Positions 1 through 8,839 of a stretch of 52,982 nucleotides of DNA are shown piece after piece. Source of the stretch: Ignavibacteriota bacterium. Lineage in GTDB: Bacteria > Bacteroidota > Ignavibacteria > Kapaibacteriales > UBA2268. Within the stretch, counting starts at the first letter, position 1. Each line of letters starts with the position of its first letter. The DNA lies in NCBI GenBank assembly GCA_024636855.1, contig JAGXGG010000099.1, positions 1 through 52,982 on the forward strand. Direction: 5' to 3'. The position numbers were made by a program, and so were the translations under genes. Under the pieces are notes generated by a model. That model worked only from the letters and a program-made list of their open reading frames with translations. It had not been told where the DNA came from and did not search any database.

Positions 1-1218
1 ATCTGAGAATCGTAATCGGAGTTTAGCACCTATGTTGAAATAACTGGAAGGATAATACCCATATTCTATAAATGGGTCTATACTTAGTTCATCTCTTAGT
101 ATTTGTTGCCAATAGCCAACCCTAAGCGGTAGGACACCTATTCCGTTACCATTCAGCCCCATTATGTATAATGATAGCAATGAAGTACCAGCATATAGGT
201 TGTAGTTACCGTTTATAGGTATTGCTACTTCCGCATTAGCCACTCTCATGAAATAACCTTTGATAATCGAGGTAGACGAGTCATTAGAATTATTGCCGAA
301 TGCAGAATATTGAGAATTTGTATTCACAAAAGTCATTTCTGCTAACCCTATTTTCCAAGATGAATGCTCGTGGTCTTTCCATTCGGTATATAGTTCGGGT
401 ACTACATTGACGAAATCAAGTACCGACACACTAAGTCCTGCATAAGGTATAGTATTGAATACTCCCTCGTCAGCAAAATCATTTCCTTGGATTAGTAATG
501 ATGTTTTTGAATTATAACCAGCTGCAAATCCTACATATGCCCTCAAATTCACTCCACCTAGCGAACCAACATCGATCGAGCCAGATACATTAGCATATTG
601 CGAAGGAAAGAATCCCATTCCTACTGCTATTGTAGCTGAAACATAAGGTATATCATCTCTGAAGTAATATCTTTTTCTTATGTAAGGGGTGATTAATCCC
701 ATCAATCCATTTTCAATTCTTGCATCGGGGATTATAGCTTCTACTCCGTGCACTCCCCAAGTCCAATTTTCAGCATCACGGAACCAACGTAATCTATTTT
801 CATATATTCCCAATCTATAAATACCACCCGTGAAAATACTCCCACCTTTGGCACCTCTTGCATTTTCATCCAATAGATCGGGGTTTGGGAATATTCCAAA
901 TATTCCAGAGTTCAGAGAGAAATCAGTACTACCACCAATGAGTCCCATACCTTCGAATAGACCTAATCTTATGAAATCTGGATAATATCTGTTGACTACA
1001 CTATCTCTTTGTGTAAGTTCTCTTTCTCGAAGTATTTCTTTAGTCGAAGGGTGGACTACACCTCTATCTTTATTACCTGGTGCATTTTTGATAAAGTGCT
1101 TTACAGTAGTATCTTTTTCAGTGATAGTGTATAAGTCTTCTTCCTCTCTTGTAGTTACTATGGTACAAGATTGGAGTAATGAGAATAGCAATATTATAAT
1201 TAGTATTAGTTTATTCAT
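1..1218 (-). CDS. Outer-membrane lipoprotein, beta-barrel-like, partial (C-terminus beyond window)
   Basis: This gene is missing from the ORF track because it runs off the left edge. The minus frame is open from the ATG at 1218 to base 1, about 406 codons without a stop. The product starts with a lipoprotein signal (MNKLILIIILLFSLLQSC, lipobox LLQSC), so it should be lipidated and exported. The body is rich in Gly, Tyr and Asn with alternating hydrophobic strands such as GGIYRLGIYENRLRW and VNLRAYVGFAAGYNS, which suggests a beta-barrel or surface beta protein. No enzyme motif is visible. It starts 3 bases after the FAH-family gene and is probably the last known member of that operon. Specific function is unknown. 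Confidence 0.75.
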   Translation of the reverse strand, partial: MNKLILIIILLFSLLQSCTIVTTREEEDLYTITEKDTTVKHFIKNAPGNKDRGVVHPSTKEILRERELTQRDSVVNRYYPDFIRLGLFEGMGLIGGSTDFSLNSGIFGIFPNPDLLDENARGAKGGSIFTGGIYRLGIYENRLRWFRDAENWTWGVHGVEAIIPDARIENGLMGLITPYIRKRYYFRDDIPYVSATIAVGMGFFPSQYANVSGSIDVGSLGGVNLRAYVGFAAGYNSKTSLLIQGNDFADEGVFNTIPYAGLSVSVLDFVNVVPELYTEWKDHEHSSWKIGLAEMTFVNTNSQYSAFGNNSNDSSTSIIKGYFMRVANAEVAIPINGNYNLYAGTSLLSLYIMGLNGNGIGVLPLRVGYWQQILRDELSIDPFIEYGYYPSSYFNIGAKLRLRFSD

Positions 1219-1221
1219 ATA

Positions 1222-1878
1222 TTACTCGATTTCTATATCTAAAGTTATAACGTCATTTAATTTCGCCATTAATTTATCGCCACTACTGACAGGCCCTACA
1301 CCCTGTGGAGTACCTGTGAATATACAATCACCCTTACGCAATCTAAATACATGCGAAATATAGGAAATTAGCTGAGCAACTGATCTTTGCATATCTGAGC
1401 TATCACCTGATTGCACTAGATTATCATTCACATAGAGCTCAATATGGCAATTATCAGCGTCTTCAATTTTATCTAGCGGAACAATGTTCGAGACAGGAGC
1501 TGAAGAGAAAAAGCTCTTAGCCGTTGCCCATGGCAAACCACTTTGTTTAGCTTTTGCTTGAACATCACGCAATGTAAAATCAATACCAACACCGAATCCA
1601 GAAACATATTCCATTGCTTCACTTTCGGATACATTATTACAATCCTTACCTATCACTACTACTAACTCTACTTCGTGATGCATATTATTAGAATAATTGG
1701 GTATTGGCACTTTACTACCAGTCATAGCATGTGCAGTAGCCGGTTTTATAAATACTACTGGCTCTGAGGATAGCTCACTACCCATTTCCTTAGCATGTTC
1801 GGCATAGTTACGACCAATACAGTAGATTACTCCAACTGGTATTATCGTTCCATCGGTATGTATAAATTGCTCAGACAT
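1222..1878 (-). CDS. Fumarylacetoacetate hydrolase (FAH) family protein, acylpyruvase-like
   Basis: The 218-residue protein has the compact single-domain FAH fold typical of FAHD1-type acylpyruvases and oxaloacetate decarboxylases. Seen in sequence: CIGRNYAEHAKEMG near residue 20, FIKPATA near 45, the metal-binding stretch HEVELVVVIGKDC near 70, GFGVGIDFTLRDVQ near 95-108, and the C-terminal FTGTPQGVGP motif near 190. The two glutamates of HEVELV and the aspartate of GIDFTLRD are the expected Mg2+ ligands. The family cleaves C-C bonds in acylpyruvates or 2-oxo acids; the substrate cannot be read from sequence. The gene lies 11 bases after the penicillin-binding protein gene. No obvious pathway partner is adjacent. 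Confidence 0.88.
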   Translation of the reverse strand: MSEQFIHTDGTIIPVGVIYCIGRNYAEHAKEMGSELSSEPVVFIKPATAHAMTGSKVPIPNYSNNMHHEVELVVVIGKDCNNVSESEAMEYVSGFGVGIDFTLRDVQAKAKQSGLPWATAKSFFSSAPVSNIVPLDKIEDADNCHIELYVNDNLVQSGDSSDMQRSVAQLISYISHVFRLRKGDCIFTGTPQGVGPVSSGDKLMAKLNDVITLDIEIE

Positions 1879-1889
1879 ATATCTTTCGA

Positions 1890-4040
1890 TTAATTATTAA
1901 TGATATCAAAATATTGACTTACTTCTCTCTGTAACTTGGAAAGTGAGTCAAGTTCTTTTCTTGTTTTATAGCCAAATGAAGTTTGTTTGTAAGGTAGCTT
2001 TTCATCAGTGTATATACTGTTCATTATCATACCCCATATAGGTCCAGCTAATCTTCCACCTTGACCATCATTACCAATAGTATTAAAGTTAACTCGATGA
2101 TCGTCAAATCCTACCCATATACCACATATCAATTGAGGAGTATAACCTATGAACCAAGCATCCGAATTGTCGTTGGTAGTACCTGTCTTACCGGCAGCTT
2201 CTATTCTAGGAAAATATGATCTAATCCTAGCAGCAGTACCTCGGTTAACAACGTCTTGCAACATAATAGTCATTTCGTGAGCTATTTCCTTATCTAATAC
2301 ATCGTAAATTTTATTGGTTCTCTTCTTTCTGAATATTAGATTACCATTTCTGTCTTCAATTCGATTTACATAGTATGGTTCTACTCTATATCCATCATTT
2401 GCAAATATAGAGAAAGCTGAAATATGTTCGAGTGGGATGACATCTCCACCAGCACCAAGTGCTAAAGCTGGGACAGCGTCTATTGGTGTAGTGATACCTG
2501 CTTTTCTTAGTAGTTCTTTAACTTCGCTTGGGGTAGTGTATTTAGTTATCAATCTAGCAGCTACGGAATTCACTGACATTCTCAATCCATTAGCCAAAGT
2601 CATCTTATAAGTTGAGTCAGGACAATCATTAGTACCAGAGCGAGGAGCCCATACTTGCTTTGTATCCGGGTCTACATAAACAAAAGGTCCACAACCAATA
2701 GAATCTGTAGGATATAGTCCATTTTTCAATGACATAGAATATACAAACGGCTTCATCGAAGAACCCGGTTGTCTTTGTATTTGTGTTATATGATTGAGTG
2801 AGTGTTTACTATGACTATTCTCATTCATAAACTTAGGTGAAGCACCTACCAAAGATAATATAGCACCCGAAGAAGGGTCAATTACTACGACACCTATTTG
2901 GATAGTTGTCTTTTCATTTTTAACTGAATCTATAAAACGATTGTTCTTTTTTAATCTATTTGCTACTGCTTCTCTTTCACTTTTCGGTGCAGAGCGATAC
3001 TCTGGACTCTTTCTGATAGCTTCGGAGATTATATCGGCTTCTAATTGTTTATGATACTTCCAGTTCCATTTAGCATCGAATTTTTCCTGATATTCGGCTA
3101 AGTGTTTAGTCACAGCATCATTTGTGTATTGTTGTATTTTTTCGTTAAGTGTAGTATAGATTAATAATCCATCTTTATACAAATCGTAATCTTTATCTTT
3201 CAAAAAAGGTGAATAATTCTGGCGAATAGATTCTACGAAGTGAGGTGCTAGCATAGACTCAGTAACTGAGCCAGCATTTCCTTCGCGAACTTCGATAGGA
3301 GTTTCTATTGCTTTTTCATACTCTGAGTAAGAGATTTTATCTTGTGATTGCATCATGGATAAAACAAGGTTTCTTCTTCTAAGTGCTCTATCATAATCAG
3401 TTCGAACATCATATCTTGATGGAGCTTTCAGCAATCCAATCAGATAAGCCGATTCAGCAATTGTCAATTCCTTAGCATCCTTGTCAAAGAATGTACGAGA
3501 TGCCACACTAATACCGTAAGAACCACGCCCAAAATTCACTGTATTGAGATACATTTCTAATATCTCATCTTTAGTATAAGTATCCTCTATTTTGACAGTC
3601 ACTGCAGCTTCACGGATTTTTCTTTCCATATTCCTAGATAAATCTAAAAATAGATTCCTAGCTAATTGCTGAGTAATAGTAGATGCACCTTCTGCTCTGC
3701 TAAAAGGATTGATAACTTTCTTAAGTACTGCTTTCATCAATCTATCCAAATCAATTCCCCAATGGGAATAAAACTTCCTATCTTCGGTAGATATAAGTGC
3801 ATCGACAGCTGATTGTGGCATTTGATCCAATTTCAGATTCACTCTTCGTTGCATATAGAAATGGTCTATAATCTCATCATCGCTACTTATTATCTGACTA
3901 GCGTACATTTGTTCTGGGTTCTCTAGCTGTTGTAGAGAAGGCAATCCTGTGGAAATCACAGAATAGAAATAAATAGATACTCCAACAGAGACTACTAGAG
4001 TTATCGAGATTAATAATATGAGAAAGTTTCTTGGTGTCAT
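1890..4040 (-). CDS. Class A penicillin-binding protein 1A (glycosyltransferase/transpeptidase)
   Basis: This 716-residue protein is a bifunctional peptidoglycan synthase of normal length. An N-terminal membrane anchor (residues about 7-28) precedes a GT51 glycosyltransferase domain. That domain shows STEDRKFYSHWGID (catalytic Glu near 86) and EGASTITQQLARNLFL near 120. The transpeptidase domain has the acylation motif SSMK near 430, SVNS and the KTG box in AGKTGTTNDNSDAWF. The protein polymerises lipid II and cross-links stem peptides on the periplasmic face. Its ATG overlaps the stop of the upstream PorE-like gene by four bases (ATGA), indicating translational coupling. It matches the PBP1A/PonA group; the exact symbol is not assigned. 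Confidence 0.95.
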   Translation of the reverse strand: MTPRNFLILLISITLVVSVGVSIYFYSVISTGLPSLQQLENPEQMYASQIISSDDEIIDHFYMQRRVNLKLDQMPQSAVDALISTEDRKFYSHWGIDLDRLMKAVLKKVINPFSRAEGASTITQQLARNLFLDLSRNMERKIREAAVTVKIEDTYTKDEILEMYLNTVNFGRGSYGISVASRTFFDKDAKELTIAESAYLIGLLKAPSRYDVRTDYDRALRRRNLVLSMMQSQDKISYSEYEKAIETPIEVREGNAGSVTESMLAPHFVESIRQNYSPFLKDKDYDLYKDGLLIYTTLNEKIQQYTNDAVTKHLAEYQEKFDAKWNWKYHKQLEADIISEAIRKSPEYRSAPKSEREAVANRLKKNNRFIDSVKNEKTTIQIGVVVIDPSSGAILSLVGASPKFMNENSHSKHSLNHITQIQRQPGSSMKPFVYSMSLKNGLYPTDSIGCGPFVYVDPDTKQVWAPRSGTNDCPDSTYKMTLANGLRMSVNSVAARLITKYTTPSEVKELLRKAGITTPIDAVPALALGAGGDVIPLEHISAFSIFANDGYRVEPYYVNRIEDRNGNLIFRKKRTNKIYDVLDKEIAHEMTIMLQDVVNRGTAARIRSYFPRIEAAGKTGTTNDNSDAWFIGYTPQLICGIWVGFDDHRVNFNTIGNDGQGGRLAGPIWGMIMNSIYTDEKLPYKQTSFGYKTRKELDSLSKLQREVSQYFDIINN

Positions 4041-5839
4041 TTTGTAAATATCTTTTCTAAGGTGACTCTTCGAAGTCGTTTATGGTATTGTTCATCTAAT
4101 TCATTATCAAATTTAACTAATTTTTCGGTTTCACCTTTACTTTTAGCACTTAGTAGATAAATCGGGATACCACGTTGGACTAATTGTGAAACCACAAATT
4201 CTGCTCTCTTTTGTGCTAACTGTTTGTTGTAGCTATTGCTTGCCACGGGGTCAGTGTGACCAGTTATAACTACTTTCGATAGCAGTGATTGCGATTTTAT
4301 TATGTCTTCTGCTAGATTATCTATTGCCTCTTGCCAAGTAGTATTTTCTTGATTACCCAAACTATCTAATATATATTCATAAGGTTTATCGGATTGATTA
4401 TACTTGAAGTTTATCCTAACAGTTTTCACAACATCGAATACTAGATCTCTTTTTACAGTATTGTTTGTATCATTATTAGCTACGAATACTTTGTATGAGT
4501 CATTAAATAATGTGTCATTTTTAACTTCTACATTGTATTCATGACCTTTTTCTAATTCAAATTTATACACCCCTTTATTATCAGTCTTAGTTGATTTGTG
4601 AGGTGTTTGTTCTTTATCTTTCTTAACTGTTACGTCTACATTCTCGACAGGTTCATTTGTTCTATTATCTTTTACAACACCTTCCAGATTGAAATTAGGA
4701 TTGATGACGACAGAATCTTCTTTTATAACAATATCAATTTTATCTTCAGGTTTTTCTTCTGGTATAAATTCAACGCTGTCTTTCCCTTCTTTGAATATTT
4801 TCTGAAGTAAGTAAATATCAAAATCGCCATCCTGATCAGAACTATAATAGAAATAGTTGTCGGAATAGTTAGGGAAGCTAGGAGAAAATTCATCCATTCT
4901 AGTATTCACAGGGGCACCCATATTAGTTGGTGCATTAGGGAAATTAATTTTGTTACCATTGACATTAAAGTCTAAGTAAAATATATCATATCCCCCCATA
5001 TTATCTCTACCAGCTGTACTAAAATATAATTTATTAGCCACAGGAGAAACGAAGGGTGTAATATCGTCACATGGGGAATTAACATTGGCTCCACAATTTA
5101 CTGGTTCATTCCAGCCATTTTCACTTTTACTCATATACCAAATATCAACACCTCCATAACCACCGGGTCTATCAGAAGCAAAGAAAAGTATATTATTCTT
5201 ATTATCATAAGCTGGATGTGATTCCCAAATCAGATGTGGTGATTTGGTTACTAATGAAGTCTTAATCTCAGTTATCTTTTCAGATTTGGAGTCATAAATT
5301 CTAGATTGACCAATAGTAGCAGCGAGTTCTTGGATTTCGTATCCAACTCTTCTTATAGTACCGTAGTTATCATTACTGAGCTGAGTAGAAGCAACAATTA
5401 ATTCATTTGGAGTTATATAAACAGGAAAGCCAAAATCCCCCTCGTATTCAGGGAACAACTCATCACCTACTGTGAAATTATCACTTGCTTTAGTACCGGT
5501 TAATTGGTCATAACCCTGTTTAATATTGTATATTCGTTGTTCATTTCCTTTAGATATAGTGGCAAAAGTAGCTTTTTGCTTTTTCCCGATAGAATAAACT
5601 ACATCTTTGAGATAAATACCATATTCTTGTTTTGGTGTATTTAGACCGGCTACTTGCTTTATTTGATAATAGTAATTCTTACCATTATTATAGTATGAGG
5701 TATCAATAGCTTTACCCATCCATTCGGTAGGTAAACACTGAGGGGGAGTCACTTCACAATCAATTGATTTATCTTTATTGAACGGAGGCCGACAAGATAC
5801 CATTAAGATAGAAAAGAGTATTATGTAAATTACTTTCAT
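4037..5839 (-). CDS. PorE-like lipoprotein: PD40 beta-propeller, carboxypeptidase-regulatory-like and OmpA domains
   Basis: The 600-residue protein begins with a lipoprotein signal (ILFSILMVSCRPPF). Residues about 200-350 hold WD40-like PD40 propeller repeats (LFFASDRPGGYGGVDIWYM, LYFSTAGRDNMGGYDIFYL, YFYYSSDQDGDFDIYLL). Residues about 375-470 form a carboxypeptidase-regulatory-like beta domain, and residues about 475-600 an OmpA-type peptidoglycan-binding domain (VVITGHTDP, LAQKRAEFVV). This order matches T9SS component PorE except that no TPR domain is visible. By family it should sit in the outer membrane and bind peptidoglycan. It is transcribed just before the PBP1A gene with a four-base overlap, which supports an envelope role. 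A second protein of the same layout lies at 50018-51490. Confidence 0.88.
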   Translation of the reverse strand: MKVIYIILFSILMVSCRPPFNKDKSIDCEVTPPQCLPTEWMGKAIDTSYYNNGKNYYYQIKQVAGLNTPKQEYGIYLKDVVYSIGKKQKATFATISKGNEQRIYNIKQGYDQLTGTKASDNFTVGDELFPEYEGDFGFPVYITPNELIVASTQLSNDNYGTIRRVGYEIQELAATIGQSRIYDSKSEKITEIKTSLVTKSPHLIWESHPAYDNKNNILFFASDRPGGYGGVDIWYMSKSENGWNEPVNCGANVNSPCDDITPFVSPVANKLYFSTAGRDNMGGYDIFYLDFNVNGNKINFPNAPTNMGAPVNTRMDEFSPSFPNYSDNYFYYSSDQDGDFDIYLLQKIFKEGKDSVEFIPEEKPEDKIDIVIKEDSVVINPNFNLEGVVKDNRTNEPVENVDVTVKKDKEQTPHKSTKTDNKGVYKFELEKGHEYNVEVKNDTLFNDSYKVFVANNDTNNTVKRDLVFDVVKTVRINFKYNQSDKPYEYILDSLGNQENTTWQEAIDNLAEDIIKSQSLLSKVVITGHTDPVASNSYNKQLAQKRAEFVVSQLVQRGIPIYLLSAKSKGETEKLVKFDNELDEQYHKRLRRVTLEKIFTK

Positions 5840-5842
5840 AAA

Positions 5843-6447
5843 CTAATCTACGAAAGATGTAGGTAAATTAATAGCTTTGATTAATCTTTTTGTGTAATCA
5901 GTGTATGATACTTCTATAGCACCCAGTTGTTTCGTAAAAGGATTTATATACTGTGAATCTAGCAGTAAATAATTTCTTTCTTTCAATCTTTCTATCAAGT
6001 AGAAAAACGCACCTTTACTAGCGTCAGTTACCGTATTGAACATAGACTCACCAAAAAATGCACCACCAATAGCTACTCCATAAAGCCACCAACTAATTCA
6101 TCATCCTCGAAAGTCTCGACTGAATGTGCCATTCCTAAATAGTGCAACTGCATGTATGTTTCGATAATTTCTTCAGATATCCAAGTATCTTCTCTCTCTG
6201 AGCATTTCTCCATTACAGTTCTAAAGCAAGTATTAACTCTATATTCGAACTCATACTTATTTTCCGAACGTCTTAGAGATCTCGGCTTTTTAGGACTATC
6301 CAATGGTATAACTGCTCTTGGGTCAGGACAGTGCCAATAGATATCGCCATGCTTATGGTCAGCCATAGGGAAATACCCTTGCTTATAAGCTTGGATAAGA
6401 ATTTCTGGTTTTATAATACTTTTAGTGTTGTTTTGTTTATTCGTCAT
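5843..6447 (-). pseudogene. aat: Leucyl/phenylalanyl-tRNA-protein transferase, split by a one-base frameshift
   Basis: Two adjacent minus-strand ORFs (6073-6447 and 5843-6043) together make one Aat of about 201 residues. The first ends ...DDELVGGFME and stop. Adding one base after GGC restores the family sequence GG-L-YGVAIGGAFFGESMF, followed by DASKGAFFYLIERL and LLLDSQYINPFTKQLGA. The DxQ pair of the family active site (DSQ) lies only in the downstream piece, so neither piece should work alone. Aat transfers Leu or Phe from tRNA to N-terminal Arg/Lys to mark proteins for ClpAP. The next gene starts 3 bases after the stop. The cause could be a real mutation or an assembly error; I see no good slippery heptamer. 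Confidence 0.88.
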
Positions 6448-6670
6448 TGTATAATATTAACCAATAAAAAACTTTATTGAATACTATCCTTTCTTTTTGC
6501 AGTATTTCTCATTTCTCAAAATTACATATTTTATAGCAGAATCGATAATGAAAAGTTTTTTAAGTGCCTTTTCCACCTCTAATACCCTCTCCCCAACTCC
6601 CCTGATAATGGCTCTTTCCAAGTTATATAATTATTCAGCAATAAGTCAAATATAAAGCATTAAATATTTT

Positions 6671-6687
6671 TTGGCACAAGCATTGTA
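6671..6687 (+). promoter_or_regulatory. Sigma-54 (-24/-12) promoter upstream of flagellin
   Basis: The sequence TTGGCACAAGCATTGTA matches the sigma-54 consensus TTGGCAC-N5-TTGCW, with GG and the -12 G ten bases apart. The only departure is T for C in the -12 GC. Transcription would start near 6698, giving a leader of about 45 bases before the flagellin ATG at 6743. The window also encodes RpoN and an NtrC-type activator, so the assignment is coherent. The surrounding 6448-6742 gap otherwise shows only AT-rich and pyrimidine-rich sequence. Confidence 0.75.
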
Positions 6688-6732
6688 AAAGACATAGTAG
6701 GAAGAAAGATTTTAGGAAGAATATATTCACAT

Positions 6733-6740
6733 GGAGGTGA
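6733..6740 (+). promoter_or_regulatory. Strong ribosome binding site fixing the flagellin 1 start
   Basis: GGAGGTGA lies two bases before ATG 6743 (MPFSVGNS). The ORF-track ATG at 6731 lies immediately 5' of this Shine-Dalgarno sequence, so it would place the SD inside the coding region. The second flagellin also starts MPF, which supports 6743 as the true start. Confidence 0.7.
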
Positions 6741-6742
6741 AT

Positions 6743-7675
6743 ATGCCTTTTTCGGTGGGCAATAGTGCAAGGATTAGCAGTAATACACCGGCAGCGAGTC
6801 ATCTAAAAGCGTTGAGAGATTCGACATTGGAGTTAAACAAACACCAACTGAATTTATCAACTGGGAAGCAAATCAATAATGCTTCTGATGATATTGCCAA
6901 TTACCCGACCTCCAGAATATTGCAATCCCGAAATAGTACTTTACAGTCTGCATTTCAGGCAGTAGCCGATGCTGGCAATGTTGTCAATATAATATTAGAA
7001 TCACTTGACAATATCGCTGATTTGATTACTGAGATAAAAGATTCGACCGCTCAGGCAGCGAGTGGAATACAAGGAACAGACGAAAAAATTGCTCTTTCAA
7101 AAGCGGCTTACAGATTGGCCTCACAAATACAAACTATCGTTGATAGTTCTGTATTCGGAGGGAGAAGTCTAATAGATGGGACTTTCTCAGCTAATTTTGT
7201 TATTTCAGTCAATGCATCCAATAGTTTGCAAACACTTTCAATAGATATGGGTACTGCAAACCCCAATTTCAATACGGAAACTGGGTTCTTCGATGTAAAT
7301 GCGATGGGAATATCAAACTTTGCCGGGGTTTCAGGACTCGATTTACGTGAGCTTAATTTGACAGATTCTAATAATCTTGGGATATTCTCAGATGACAATA
7401 TAGCTACTACTTTGGCTAGCATGTCAGAAGCATTAGACAATATCACTAATACAGCTGCATATGTAGGTGGATTTAGTAAGAGATTAGATTCGCAGTCAGA
7501 ATTTCTGACAGAGCAGATAACAGGATATAAAGATACAATCAGCAGAATAGAAGACGCTGATGTGGCTAGAGAACAATTGGAAATTGTCAAAAGGCAATTT
7601 ATGCAACAAACGGCACTCCAATCGCTATCACAAGCAAATGTATCACCGCAATCGTATTTACGATTGTTAGAATAA
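6743..7675 (+). CDS. Flagellin, first of two tandem copies
   Basis: The 310-residue protein has conserved flagellin N- and C-terminal helical domains and a short centre, so little D2/D3. The N-terminal region shows HQLNLSTGKQINNASDDIANY, the counterpart of the usual LSSGLRINSAKDDAAG, followed by SLDNIADLITEIKDSTAQAASG and QTIVDSSVFGGRSLIDGTF. The C-terminal region has YKDTISRIEDADVAREQLEIVKRQFMQQTALQSLSQAN ending in SYLRLLE, as expected for export and filament packing. The start was moved from 6731 to 6743. A sigma-54 promoter precedes it and the paralogue at 7730 follows 54 bases later. No other flagellar gene lies in the window. Confidence 0.93.
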   Translation: MPFSVGNSARISSNTPAASHLKALRDSTLELNKHQLNLSTGKQINNASDDIANYPTSRILQSRNSTLQSAFQAVADAGNVVNIILESLDNIADLITEIKDSTAQAASGIQGTDEKIALSKAAYRLASQIQTIVDSSVFGGRSLIDGTFSANFVISVNASNSLQTLSIDMGTANPNFNTETGFFDVNAMGISNFAGVSGLDLRELNLTDSNNLGIFSDDNIATTLASMSEALDNITNTAAYVGGFSKRLDSQSEFLTEQITGYKDTISRIEDADVAREQLEIVKRQFMQQTALQSLSQANVSPQSYLRLLE

Positions 7676-7729
7676 GAAAATTTGTTCGACATAATTAATA
7701 ATATTTTCACTAACATATAAGAGGTTAAT

Positions 7730-8665
7730 ATGCCTTTTGCATCTAGTGAGAGCGCCAGAATAGTTACGAATATACCTGCGGAGAATGCTTATAATTCTTT
7801 GAAAAAATCAGGTTTAGAGATTTCTTTAAGGCAACTAAGACTCTCGACAGGTAAACGGATTAACAACGCATCGGATGACGTTGCGGCTTACATCACTTCA
7901 AGAGCTTTACAGGCAAGAAACGGTGCCCTAAAAGCTTCACTTAAAGTGGTTGGCGATGCCAAAAATATCACTAATATAGCTATGGATTCACTTGATAATA
8001 TCACTGAATTGATAACTTTAATTAAGGATAGTACTTCAGGGGCAGCATCAGGAGCGATGGGAACGGATGAAAAAATCGCACTTGCTAAAGCAGCTTGGAG
8101 AATGGCACAACAGATACAAACTGTTGTTGATTCGACGGTATTTGGTGGCAGACAGCTATTGGACGGTACTTACAGTGTTAATTTCTATATTGCAACTAAC
8201 GCTAATAATGACCTACTCTCGATGGCAGTCAATTTATCAACTAGTAATCCTGAGTTCAACGTAGAAAGTAATAACTTCGACTTGAATTCAACTGGAACTG
8301 CTAATTTTGCTGGAATAACAGGTCTAGATTTATCTAGCTTGAATTCAGTTAATGACACAGATCTAGGAATTTTTGATGATTCTGTAATCAATGTCACATT
8401 GACATCGTTAACAGAAGCACTTAACAATGTTAGTAAAACGGCAGCATTTGTCGGTGGTATTTCTAACAGGTTAGATTCACAAACTTCGTTGATAGAAGAA
8501 CAGGTAACCAACTACAATGCAGCAATCTCTCGTCTTGAGGACGCAGATGTGGCTATGGAACAATTGTCTCTGATCAAGGCACAATTCTTACAGCAAACAT
8601 CACTGACTTCGCTTTCACAAGCGAACCAGAATCCACAAGCATTCTTGCAACTACTGCAACAATAA
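7730..8665 (+). CDS. Flagellin, second tandem copy
   Basis: This 311-residue paralogue of the preceding gene has the same architecture: QLRLSTGKRINNASDDVAAYITSRALQARNG at the N-terminus, TVFGGRQLLDGTYSVNF in the middle, and YNAAISRLEDADVAMEQLSLIKAQFLQQTSLTSLSQANQNPQAFLQLLQQ at the C-terminus. The two copies are colinear and nearly equal in length but clearly diverged, so the duplication is not recent. An AGAGG sequence precedes the ATG. I see no separate sigma-54 site in the 54-base spacer, so co-transcription with flagellin 1 is likely. A terminator follows at 8694. Both proteins are probably filament subunits secreted by the flagellar export apparatus. Confidence 0.93.
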   Translation: MPFASSESARIVTNIPAENAYNSLKKSGLEISLRQLRLSTGKRINNASDDVAAYITSRALQARNGALKASLKVVGDAKNITNIAMDSLDNITELITLIKDSTSGAASGAMGTDEKIALAKAAWRMAQQIQTVVDSTVFGGRQLLDGTYSVNFYIATNANNDLLSMAVNLSTSNPEFNVESNNFDLNSTGTANFAGITGLDLSSLNSVNDTDLGIFDDSVINVTLTSLTEALNNVSKTAAFVGGISNRLDSQTSLIEEQVTNYNAAISRLEDADVAMEQLSLIKAQFLQQTSLTSLSQANQNPQAFLQLLQQ

Positions 8666-8693
8666 GAGACCAAGCATTAACTATAATTAAAAG

Positions 8694-8726
8694 ACCGATT
8701 TCCTTTATTGGAAGTCGGTTTTTTTT
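8694..8726 (+). terminator. Rho-independent terminator after the flagellin pair
   Basis: ACCGATTTCC-tttatt-GGAAGTCGGT forms a 10-pair stem with one G-T wobble, followed by eight T residues. It lies 29 bases past the second flagellin stop. Confidence 0.88.
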
Positions 8727-8839
8727 GTTGATAATAAAATAGATTATTATTGAATGGTTATATACTTACAGTAGTACTATTTTTTTAATACAAATGGCTA
8801 GATACTTACTTAATTATATAATCTATTATTATGATTTTA

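Noticed and set aside
6066-6095. Programmed -1 frameshift in aat
   Set aside because: No X-XXY-YYZ slippery heptamer or downstream stem-loop is visible; a simple deletion or sequence error is more likely.
7108-7716. 202-residue minus-strand ORF across flagellin 1
   Set aside because: It is antisense to a clear flagellin with conserved motifs; a shadow ORF.
8738-8827. Long-range inverted repeat AATAGATTAT ... ATAATCTATT around the end of the flagellin region
   Set aside because: Only ten AT-rich pairs 70 bases apart; expected by chance in this composition.
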